A stretch of 64,000 bases of DNA from Candidula unifasciata (taxonomy: Eukaryota > Mollusca > Gastropoda > Stylommatophora > Geomitridae). This document shows, piece by piece, positions 21,745 through 30,525 of this stretch. The notes under the pieces were generated by a model that did no database searches, had not been told where the DNA came from, and saw only the letters and a program-made list of their open reading frames with translations. The stretch lies in contig CAJHNH020008001.1 in the NCBI GenBank assembly GCA_905116865.2, positions 576,968 through 640,967 on the forward strand, read 5' to 3'. The translations under genes were made by a program, and so were the position numbers. Positions within the stretch are counted from its first letter, which is position 1. The number at the start of each line of letters is the position of its first letter.

Positions 21745-22740
21745 TTAACCATATTTGAAACATCTTCTTTTTATTTGACACTGCTTCTTTGACTTCTTCA
21801 TTCCACCAAGCGGTACCCTTTTTCTTGCCTTTGCCCGTCTTTCTGGTACCACACACTTGTCTTTTAATATCTTCGTGATGGTTGATTTATAATAATCCCA
21901 TTCTTCTTCAATTCTTACTCGTTCCTTGGCAATATCTGCAAAAGCCTTTGTTATTTCTAGTTCAAATTCATGTTTGATATTCTCTTCCTCTAATTTCTTA
22001 GTGTTGATGATTTCTTCACGTTTCTGTTTATGTAGACTGTTTCTACTTGAGTTGCATATGTTCATAACTACTGGGCGATGGTCTGAATCCAGTCCCGCAT
22101 TTGGGACAGCTTTTGAGTCTCTTACCTTCCTCTTCTGCCGTTGTCTGACTAGTATAAAATCAATTTGTGACGCTTGATCTAAGTTGTTCCACTTGTACCA
22201 CGTTTTAACCTGACTTTGGCGATGTTGATAGAATGTGTTGGTAATGTAGAGATCTTGTTCAGCAATCAAGTTTAGCAGGTGTTCTCCATTTCTATTGCAA
22301 TCTGTGGTTGTGTCGCTAAATGGGCCAAGGTATCTCTCCCATGGTGATCTTCTTTTACCTACCCTACCATTAAAATCTCCCATTACTATGATGTCCTCTT
22401 TCTCTTTAACATTATTGATGGTGTCCGTAAGTCTCTCGTAAAAGTCTTCTTTTTCTTCTTCAGAGTAACTATCATTACAAGGTGCATATATCTGAATAAT
22501 CGTTGTAGTTTTACTTCCTTCTGTCAACTTGATTAAAATAATTCTTTCTGATATAAATTCTTTTCCTGTTATTAATTTTGCTGTCTCGGGATGAAGTATA
22601 AATCCGACACCATGTTTTGCCCTATCTTTAGTGGGTACTCCGCTCCATACTAAAACATAATTTTCATGTATTTCTTTTGTATTATATCCTTTCTTTCTTG
22701 TATCCGCAAGACCCATGACGTGTATATTTTTTCTTTTCAT
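21745..22740 (-). pseudogene. Endonuclease part of the RTE-like LINE
   Basis: A 331-codon open piece. It covers most of the apurinic-like endonuclease: the metal-binding D and N of GDFNGRVG and the SDHRPVV catalytic His/Asp block are retained. Its first strand (GTWNICG) lies in another frame just upstream, and the end (after KDKC) runs out of frame into PERRAKARKR. In a live element this domain nicks target DNA to prime reverse transcription. Confidence 0.9.
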
Positions 22741-23174
22741 GAAAATCCACTATTTGTGGCTCTTTGTTGGCAATACCACATATGTTCCATGTGCCTATGT
22801 AAGTCGTTTTTCTGTCTCGTCGTCCTTTAACGTTTCCAGTCCATTTTCCGTTTGGGGCTATCCGTTTATTTATCTCCTTTCTAATTTTCGTAGCAATAAA
22901 AAATCCACTGCCGGCTTGCTAGGCCAGTCGCAGTTTAAGGGAAAATCTGATCAGATGGACCCCATCCCATCTGGCGAGCCAGAGCCTCGTTCGCCTGTGG
23001 CCTCACGGCCACAGTTTCCCGGTCTGCACCACTGGGAGGAGAGGTTGACTTATGTGTACTGTGGGTCATCGGCAGGCTACTAATTTTCACTTTTCACCTC
23101 TCCTGAGAGAAGCTAGCCGACCCCAACCCTGCTGGATGCAGAGCCAGGCACAGTCCACATCTTGCATAATACTA

Positions 23175-23336
23175 AAATACATATATGAAAAAACGATTGG
23201 ATTAAATAAATTAAAATGTAACCTCGCTTTAGTTTACTGAGAAGAGTCGAGTGTCTATTAGGATGGTTCTGTAGAAGGGAGGAGGGGGATGTTTTTTTTT
23301 TTTTTTTGGCGGAAGAGGGTATCATCCGGAATATTA

Positions 23337-23410
<74 letters not shown>

Positions 23411-23975
23411 CTTTTTGGTACTTGGACTTTGTTAAGTCTCATAAATATGTCCAAAAATCTGTCCCCAAAAAACTTTGCTTCTGCCTTCCCCTCTGGATGT
23501 TTCGGAAATGTGACATTGTCTGGTCATTCCAAATAAAGCTATTACGGCATGTTTGGACTTTGCTGGGATGATAATTCACTCACTGCCATCTGTCTGGGGC
23601 TTTGTTTCGAGAGGTAAGCAATGACAGCACTCGGTGTTGGGACTAACTTTGACACATACAAGTTCGTATTCTAAAGAAAGGTCGTACACCAAACAAAAGT
23701 TTTCACGTTTAAACAGAAAGTATACTAAGTTGATTGTATGTCAAAGCGAACATATACCAAGGTATAACAATACAGTGCTTTAAAAGTAATCGAAACCCAC
23801 TTGAAAACTGTTACCCATGTTTATAAATGTTGAGTCTTGAACTCTGTTAATTTTTTTCAAACGCGGTTAAATGGAATGCAAAGTACATAGGCCTATAATC
23901 CGTTCTTAATCAGGAGCCTTCTCTGGAACAGACGGTAAGAATGCCAAGCACAAAAAAGCGAAAATAATAGTAAGA
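23175..23975. other. Intergenic stretch with long (CT)n microsatellite
   Basis: A (CT)n run with one CTCG interruption spans about 23,339-23,405, and a T run precedes it at 23,290-23,307. No gene is seen. Confidence 0.6.
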
Positions 23976-23979
23976 TCAA

Positions 23980-24283
23980 TTAATTACTCTTTGCTGATGA
24001 CCAGGCCTTGATAGCAGATACAATTATGCAATTGCAACAACGCCTGACATCTTTGAAGGAAGAATGTAAAACAAATAATATAAGAATAAACAATGAAAAG
24101 ACCGAAGTAACGTCAATAGGAAGAAAGAAGCAGAACATAAATATAACAGCAGAGTGTTAAATCATTAAACAGGTATATGAGTTCAAATATATTGGAACAA
24201 CATTTACCGAAGATGGGAAATTAGATGAAGAAGTTAACTTCAGATGCAGTAAAGCAAATCAAGTATTGGGACAATTAACTGAC
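23980..24283 (+). mobile_element. RTE-like RT fragment with FADD motif
   Basis: Plus strand translation gives LLFADDQALIADTIMQL, NNIRINNEKTEVTSIGRK and YEFKYIGTTFTEDGKLDEEV. This is the same block order as the minus-strand LINE at 19,901-23,161 but a clearly different copy, with one in-frame stop after AEC. The match stops abruptly at LGQL where another repeat begins. Confidence 0.8.
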
Positions 24284-24500
24284 TGACTTTCTACCCCACT
24301 AGGACATCACACAAGCGATAAACACCCGATGACACAAAGTGCCACCGTGTGGATGAGGATCACCGTGGAGAGGTCCCAGAAACCGCGTTGAGACAATTGG
24401 CCATATCTATGGCCTGCCTATATTACGGCCCCTGGCAAAAGCCAGGGTGGGGCTTCAAAAAAGAAATAATTACGTCCTAAAAAGGACGTAAGGATATTAT
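24284..24500 (+). repeat. Dispersed repeat R2, copy 1
   Basis: Begins TGACTGACTTTCTACCCCAC and includes ACATCACACAAGCGATAAAC, AAGTGCCACC.TGTGGATGAG, GGTCCCAGAAAC and a GTCCT..AGGAC inverted pair. A second copy is at 53,672-53,890. It separates two halves of the RT fragment and therefore looks inserted; no clear terminal repeats are visible. Confidence 0.75.
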
Positions 24501-24609
24501 GACACCACGCACTAATACAATTCACCCGTTCCCTCCCGCCCTGCCCTCTTAACTTGTACAACACAAAACAGTCTCGGTCTGCACAAAGAAACATCTCTTC
24601 CAAAGCATG

Positions 24610-24790
24610 TTCTCTCCTAAGCTACCAGTTTCAGACATGGTCACTCACAACACACCAGACAAGAACATTATTAGCTATGAAAATGAGATGTCTGGTAAGT
24701 TTTGCTGAGGTCACTGAAAAAAGCAAAATCAGGAATAAGGTCATTAAAAAAAGTCTGCGTATATCCGAAGACGTAAATGTGTTGTCCCCA
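24610..24790 (+). mobile_element. RTE-like RT fragment, continuation
   Basis: LSYQFQTWSLTTHQTRTLLA, AMKMRCLVSFAEVTEK and IRNKVIKKSLRIS correspond to the C-terminal block that follows the FADD region in the sister LINE (LCYQCQTWTINKTH, CEMKCLRKAANKTR, IRNTVKT). It resumes the fragment broken at 24,283. Confidence 0.75.
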
Positions 24791-25039
24791 TTTACAACAT
24801 GGCTACGACATTTGCGCCTTTCGACCGAAACACCCGATTTCATCAGGAATTAGTTGCCCCGAGTTTAGCCTTCTCGGGGGGACTTATTCTAAATTACATA
24901 CCAAGGAAACAAATATAATGGCCTTGTGACGCCATATCAAACAAGGCATACACCAAAAGAGCAGAAGGTCGTAGAGTTCGAGGTTGGTTAATAATAACGT
25001 AAAGATAACATCAGAGATTCTCCACAACAGTACGATGTG

Positions 25040-25676
25040 GTGGAGGAGGTAAGAAGAGCAGGAAACAGATTCTTATACAGTATTTCCCTCGACGCGGTAA
25101 AGGAGGAATTTAAAAAAAAAGACCGAAATATTTACCTCAGATTAACGTTTGGTGAAAGGTTCACATAGAGAAAACACACCATTAAGGCAGCAAGCAAAGC
25201 CAGAAGAAAGATAGCTAGCCTTAAAAAAATTAGTGGAACAATATGGGGCGAAAATTAGAAAATAGTTAGGAACGTTTAACAACAAAGTGAACAACCACAC
25301 TTGAACACTGGTCAACTGCACCTGAGGGCATCAAAAACCACAATACAAAAGTCTGAAAATATGCAAAATTTAGTACTTACAGTCATAACAGGCAGGATGA
25401 AATCAACACGTATAGCTGTGACGGAGAAGATAGCGATGACCCAAACACTGACAGGACGAAGAAACACCAAGATATTAATACAAGCAGAAAAGTTTGTTAG
25501 CCTGAATACGCTATGAAAGAAAGATTCCAAAATATAGTAACGGAGAGACTAATAAGAAGCAGTTTCATCCACCAGGCCCTAACGACCATGCAGGCAAACC
25601 AATGATATGTTTGCAACTGATAGCCCCTTAAACGCTATTCCAGATCGGGCTCCTTGGAAAGAGGATTATAAGGTGC
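25040..25676 (+). mobile_element. Jockey/CR1-like LINE: RT C-terminus and linker
   Basis: Frame-corrected reading gives AASKARRKIASLKKISGTIW, then a linker with SKTTIQKSENMQNLVLTVIT, TLTGRRNTKILIQAEKF and MKERFQNIVTERLIRSSFIH. These are the conserved linker between RT and RNase H in Jockey/CR1-like elements. Interrupted at about 25,680 by a SINE. Confidence 0.75.
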
Positions 25677-25679
25677 CAA

Positions 25680-25938
25680 TACCGTGGCGTTAGTAGCTAG
25701 TTGTATGTCTGCGGATCGGAAGGTCGTGGGTTCGCGTCATGACAAAACCGGGATTTTTTTCTCCCTCAAAAATGACCTAGGTCCACCCAGCCTTGAGTGG
25801 GTACCAGTTGCAGTCCTGGGAAGTAAAGGCAGCCGGCTCGATGCTGACCACATCACCCACCAAGTGCCGATTGGTTTTTAAAAATATAGGTCTAGCCCCA
25901 ATATGCATAAAAGCGTGGTAAAGCGAACCTTTAATATA
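25680..25938 (+). mobile_element. SINE family C, copy 2
   Basis: The tRNA-like head (CCGTGGCGTTAGTAGCTAGTTG, then GTCGTGGGTTCGCGTC as B box) and body (GGGAAGTAAAGGCAGCCGGC, GACCACATCACCCACCAAGTG, AAAATATAGGTCTAG) match 7,039-7,285 in order. It is inserted between the linker and RNase H of the surrounding LINE. Confidence 0.85.
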
Positions 25939-25944
25939 CATTCA

Positions 25945-26262
25945 GACAGAAGTGAAAGGAGTATTCGACAAGGAAGAACAAAACAGTCTGCAACGTAAAA
26001 CAGTCACCCTCGCTCTACTTGATGATGAATGCCCACAGAATCTTTAGGTTCGTGTCTATACGGATGGGTCAGCACAAAACACAAACAAAAACAGAGAAGC
26101 AGAAGTGTACATTGAGCATCCAAACAATACCAGATTTACAGCCAAAATATCTACAGAAAAGCACTGTCACAACTATAATGCAGATGTTCCAGCTATCAAG
26201 ATAGCAGCAGAGAAACTTCACGTCATATTTCACAACCCGTGGTATTCCTAACAGATGGGGGG
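25945..26262 (+). mobile_element. Jockey/CR1-like LINE: RNase H, first half
   Basis: VYTDGSAQNTN carries the first RNase H aspartate after a linker ending ALLDDECPQNL. The frame then reads NREAEVYIEHPNNTRFTA. The domain is cut at about 26,263 by SINE family A. Confidence 0.75.
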
Positions 26263-26263
26263 T

Positions 26264-26515
26264 CTCCGTGGCCAAGTGGTCAAGCTGTTTGCTCCTCTCT
26301 CTGAAGATCGCGGGTTCGTTTCACAGCGGCGCCATTCAGTTCACGAGTTTCCCTCGAAGTCGGAGTACATTTGCCCGTGAGGCAGAGACGACAAAAGCCA
26401 GTAAAACGGACGTACACGCGAAACTCAGGCCCAGGTAAAAGCCAAAAGTCCAAATGAACGATCTACCCAGACCTTCCGCCGGAATTCACAGCCAGTGAAC
26501 GTAGAAGAAGAAGTT
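26264..26515 (+). mobile_element. SINE family A, most complete copy with tRNA head
   Basis: Head: GTCTCCGTGGCCAAGTGG (A box) and GATCGCGGGTTCGTTTCACAG (B box). Body: CCTCGAAGTCGGAGTACATTTG, TGAGGCAGAGACGAC, AAAAGCCAAAAGTCCAAATG, CCGCCGGAATTCACAGCC and AGTGAACGTAGAAGAAGAAG tail. It gives the family orientation; at least fourteen other copies lie in the window, mostly lacking the head. It splits the RNase H domain of a LINE. Confidence 0.88.
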
Positions 26516-26517
26516 CA

Positions 26518-27215
26518 CCAGTGCAATTTTTACGGAGATCCATGGGGCTTGTAGTCGGAGCTACGGAGGTCGTGCTCTGTGCGATGCTCTCGGCAGGCTG
26601 TCAGCTGTTCTGCGGAGAGAGAGAGAGAGAGACTAAGCCATATGGGATAAAACCAAGTGCAATGAAGTCGATCCTCTCACTTTTACCTTTATCTAACAAA
26701 GCGGTACTTCATGCATTCCAGTCTTGTATACAAAGACAACTCCAAACTTGGCAACCGGTGTCATGATACTATCCCGAGGTGGAGTTCATGGAAATGAAAA
26801 GCTGATAAACTAGCTAAGGAAGGTGCTGATGAAGAACAACATGACATAACAGTCTCTTATCAACAGAGGAATAGAATCACCAAATCAACCAGAAAGCCAA
26901 CAAAACCTACACAAGACGATTACCATATTATGGACACCCCTTAACATGATACATTCTACTTCACATTCTCATGTACACAACTTTTAAAATCGGCTGATCA
27001 CTCATGTGCACCGGCACCTAAGACAACAGATTACGTCCTCCAAGACTTTCCCAAATACAACATATCAAGGCAAAACTTTAGGCCAAGAGAAACACCGGTG
27101 CAAGCAAAACTTTACGGGTCGCAGAGTGAATTACATAAGACAGTAAAGTTCATACTAGAGATAACACTGAGGATAACAGATAATCTACTTCAAGCGAACG
27201 AAACAAGACGTTTTA
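26518..27215 (+). mobile_element. Jockey/CR1-like LINE: RNase H, second half and C-terminus
   Basis: After the SINE, frame-corrected reading gives GVHGNEKADKLAKEGADEEQ (terminal RNase H aspartate in AD.LA) and a C-terminal block with TTDYVLQDFPKY and KLYGSQSELHKTVKF. This parallels HVLQDCPLL and KLWGNLRDLEKT of the copy at 9,232-9,812. Multiple stops show decay. Confidence 0.75.
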
Positions 27216-27239
27216 CTAAGTCTCGCGGGATGAGGTTGT

Positions 27240-27669
27240 TAGTTTGATTTCACAATCAGCAGTAATGAGCGTCTGCTATTTGAGTTGAGCTATTTCCTTT
27301 TGGACACGCCTGACGCCATACTTGTGAGACAGCTGCAGCTCGTTCCTAGAGTGTGTTCTCCTTGTATTGATATATTCTACACAACCAGTACCTTGTATGA
27401 AATATTATGAGTTTGATTGTTAATTATTATCGTTAAATTTTAGTATTTTATGATTAATAAACTTGTTAATACTATAAATGAAAAAGATTTTTACAACCAT
27501 GACTGTCTTAACACGTGACACCGATCCGGCTTGCCTAAAAAAGCATGGTTTTGTTAAAAAGCGGTCTGAATTTTGACCGTGTTGTTGAACCTGGAATAAT
27601 TAGTTCAGACGTTTTTTTCTCATCTTTAACTTGAAACTTCTACTCTGTATGCCGTTAGTTAGCCATGTC
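27240..27669. other. AT-rich unassigned stretch
   Basis: No gene seen. The unique sequence meets the long direct repeat at 27,670. Confidence 0.4.
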
Positions 27670-27968
27670 AGCTTGATTTTTTTTCCTTGGCCCGCTACGT
27701 AATTGCGTAGTGACTGTAGGATCTGTTAGTAGCTGGGATATTAGTTGCACCATTTCACTTTCATCACTGGGCAGACACCATCCGATTTTATCAGGATTTG
27801 TTCGCGGCGTTAAACTTCCCAGTTGGTTTTTGTGTGGGATCATCTTTTTTCAATTATCGACAGGAATGCCCCTGAGGATAGAGGATTTTACAGAAACACA
27901 ACAGAAGGCCAACATAGGTTACCAAATTGAAATAGCTTTCATTCGAAGCATCAAATATATACATAGGG

Positions 27969-28318
27969 GGCTATCCTCCAAATAATAGGCACAAAAGATG
28001 GCGTGTCAATTGCGCACTTTCGGGAAACTATTCCGCCACCGCCGAGAGTATCTCCTACGCCACTCACGCGGCGTGGATTGGGGCTAAACTAGATGGCTAG
28101 GACTCACGAGTAAATAAAATGAAGGAAGTTGCAGGAGATGCAGTAGCTGCTGCTTGTGAGTCCCAGCCATTTAGTTTAGCCCTGCTCCACACCGGGGTGT
28201 GGGAGATACTCTCGGCGCTGGCGATAGTCACCGGAAGGCCGCAATTTACAGGTGATTGAGGCCCTGTCGGGGTGTGTTTTTGGGCCCATAGTATGTGCCC
28301 ATTATTCGGAAGATAGCC
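27969..28318. mobile_element. Foldback MITE (GGCTATCC family), copy 1
   Basis: Terminal inverted repeats GGCTATCCTCCAAATAAT / ATTATTCGGAAGATAGCC, with inner arms also self-complementary (GACTCACGAG../CTTGTGAGTC; GAGAGTATCTCC/GGGAGATACTCTC). It inserted into an RTE-like LINE remnant, whose reading resumes RIKWFGPH after the right end. No target duplication is visible for this copy. Confidence 0.85.
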
Positions 28319-28319
28319 A

Positions 28320-28500
28320 AAGAATCAAATGGTTTGGTCCTCACATCAGAATGGAACTAGAGTATCTACATGAGAACAGCAGACTTCAAGGCAAGAGGCC
28401 GACTAAGAAAAACATAGGTGGATGAAGTAAAAGAAACACTACAGAAACGCAGTATAACATTAACACAAGCTACTCAATTAGCAAAAGACAGGAAAATACA
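28320..28500 (+). mobile_element. RTE-like LINE C-terminal remnant
   Basis: RIKWFGPHIRM, then after a frameshift FKARGRLRKTWVDEVKETLQ and ATQLAKDRKIHQ, the terminal block of RTE-like reverse transcriptase proteins. Repeated identically at about 36,417-36,600. Confidence 0.75.
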
Positions 28501-29208
28501 TCAAACTGGGAAACTCCTCTCTGTGAGGCTTCGTGGCGTAAGCAGTAGTACAGAAGAGGTTGCCCTAGAAAACCCATCCAGGGTAACTGCATGTGTACTG
28601 ATCCTCAAGGGAAGTCTAGGGTCAGATCACGGCATTCCATGCCATCCAAGAAGGCTTCCATAATGCAGATTCGACACATGACACTCTGGCCCGGGGCACA
28701 CAAAAGAAATCATCACGTGCTGCGCCCCTTTGTAGGTCAACAGGAAGCAACCTGCAGGTCCTGGAATTTAATGACCACAAAGTGGCGCGGTGATTTATGT
28801 CACAGGCGTGAGGGAAAGTTAAGCCCAACATGATGTGTATAAGGAGATACTCCGTACGTCACTCGGGCGCCAGTCCTTTAATATCCTGGTTGTACGGAAC
28901 CTCACGCAAGACCCCGGCAGCACGTCCTCGTCGTGCGCCACGGATAATGTCTCAAATGAGCATTAACAGAGCTGTCAGGGGATCTCAGAGTTTGGCGGCC
29001 CCCAGATTTTATGTGTCCTTGTGGCTCTCATCAGCCCGCCCCCAAACGCTTGGGTGAAAAATTTTATTATAACTCATTAGGAACATTAGTAGGTCTGCCA
29101 AACGTACAGCCAAAATTACAACCCTTGGTTAAAAGACTGCGGAGTAAAGAGAACATTGTTCACTGCACATCCTCTGTTAACCCTCAGCGACTACGGACAC
29201 GCCCCCGG

Positions 29209-29367
29209 CACGTGACCTTTGAATAATGATGACGTCACCGATTTAGAAAAAATGTGCTTACGGAAAACTTCGGCGCGATTCGGGGTGCCCTAAATTCGTT
29301 TGAAAAGCACGCCAAATCACGGGGTTTCCCTAGCTATAAATAGCTCGAACGTAAGACTTTACGTTCA
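29209..29367 (+). promoter_or_regulatory. Core promoter with CRE, TATA box and initiator
   Basis: TGACGTCA (perfect cAMP response element half-palindromes) at 29,230-29,237; CACGTG at 29,208-29,214; TATAAATA at 29,335-29,342; and TTCAGTT, an initiator-like motif with A at 29,367, 32 bases after the TATA start. This spacing is the canonical one for metazoan RNA polymerase II promoters. It lies upstream of the transposase-like gene and immediately right of the left direct repeat. Confidence 0.6.
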
Positions 29368-30502
29368 GTTGCGAGCACATGGTAAGCTGAATCTGTGGCT
29401 GTCTGTATGTTTTCGTTGTTCCGTTGTGAATATATACGTAAGTTCACTATATCAGTTAAAGACTTTAAGGCAAGCCTCATAAATTTACTAGGAATAATTA
29501 GATTCAGCATCCATTTATCTATTAGTGTGTACATTTTCAGCAATATTACTAATCGGACTAATTCACAGTACATTTTTTAGAAGTGTCACTTGAAAGTTCA
29601 TTTCTAGTCGCACGCCAGTCTCCATTTTGAAACTCGCGAACATAAACATTCATAGTCAACCGGACTTTAACCTCGTTAACGTGCATATTTATTTAATTTT
29701 TATTATTTTAAGTCACATTCTGACAATACTATTTGAAGCCTGCATATAATTTCAGCATATTTAATGGCAATTTGCGATTATTTATTGATGTGCGGCATGT
29801 TTTTCATAGAGACACCAAGTAGCTATTTTACGATAATTTTGTTGAAAAATGTCATCTAGTTATATGTTTTACAATATGATTATATGCTGAGCTTCCGAGT
29901 TAGTTTAGTTATGTTTAAATTCTCTATCCATTTTTACAGATCTCAGACAAATGTTAACTCTTTCAATGATCGGACTGATTAGATATAGAGATTTTAATTA
30001 GACCTGTCTCAAAGGAACGAAGGGGTGGTCGGTTTGCGAAAAGTACGTTGCCATAGCAACACTTCATAAACTGTATTCGCGTTGTTTCATTATAACTCAT
30101 TAACTGTTAAGTATCAGGGGGACCCTCTGTTTTCAGTTATCAGTTTCACATATTTCAAAGTAGGGTAGGGTTTTATATTGCCAGTATATTATTATTTTCA
30201 AATGAGTCTTGAGTATTTTTAATTTAATTTATTAAATTAAATAAATTCTTAAAATTATTTATTTTAAAAAAAATTATTGTTATTATTTTATTTTATTATT
30301 AATCAGTGCTAAATCACCAGCTGTTTTGTTTAATCATATATGTAATGGGAAGATCTCAATCTCAAGTATATTATCATAATCAGATAATCAATTAAATTCA
30401 TATGCCTTTCAATATATCTCAATTCTCTACTTTGAGATATTATTTGACATTTTTAATTTCAGCATATCTATCAGTATCAACAAAATATTTTTTCTTGCAC
30501 AG
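29367..30502 (+). other. Putative leader exon and intron of the transposase-like gene
   Basis: A consensus donor (CACATG/GTAAGCTG) at 29,382 follows the inferred start by only about 15 bases. A good acceptor (TTTTTTCTTGCACAG) ends at 30,502, 23 bases before the first ATG of the coding region. The intervening 1.1 kb is AT-rich with no open frame. Splicing is inferred. Confidence 0.5.
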
Positions 30503-30525
30503 ATTTGATTCACTGTCTTACAACA

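Larger units (their letters stand above)
19901..23161 (-). mobile_element. Full-length RTE-like LINE, 3,261 bp, frameshifted
   Basis: Flanked by a 12-bp duplication TTGCATAATACT (19,889-19,900 and 23,162-23,173). Minus strand, 5' to 3': a GC-rich untranslated leader (about 22,930-23,161); an APE-type endonuclease starting at a GTWN motif near 22,780 and continuing with ADTRKKGY, VGFILH, IIQIYAPCND, VMGDFNGRVG and LDSDHRPVV; a linker with AWWNEEVKEAV; a reverse transcriptase with AGIDGITTEVIQ, FGFRKGRGCTDAIFALRQ, VFVDQEKAFDRV, GVRQGCVLSPLLF and catalytic FADDQSILY; and a C-terminus ending GRPRKRWIDG. A TAAAG-repeat tail follows. Frameshifts near 22,745, 21,855, 21,490 and 20,925 break it into four open pieces. 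Length and domain order fit the RTE clade. Confidence 0.93.
27670..29187 (+). repeat. Long direct repeat, left copy (about 1.5 kb)
   Basis: Nearly identical to 35,768-37,284: I find only about four differences, all single-base indels or substitutions (CTTTCGGGAAAC versus CTTCCGGGAAC; ACCGGGG versus ACCGGG; GGGCCC versus GGGCCCC). It contains, in order, an RTE-like LINE remnant, a foldback MITE (27,969-28,318), the LINE C-terminus (ARGRLRKTWVDEVKETLQKR) and a repeat shared with the 43-47 kb array (GATGTGTATAAGGAG..TACTCCGTAC). It ends inside the first unit of an 84-bp tandem repeat that is intact only in the right copy. Confidence 0.97.
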
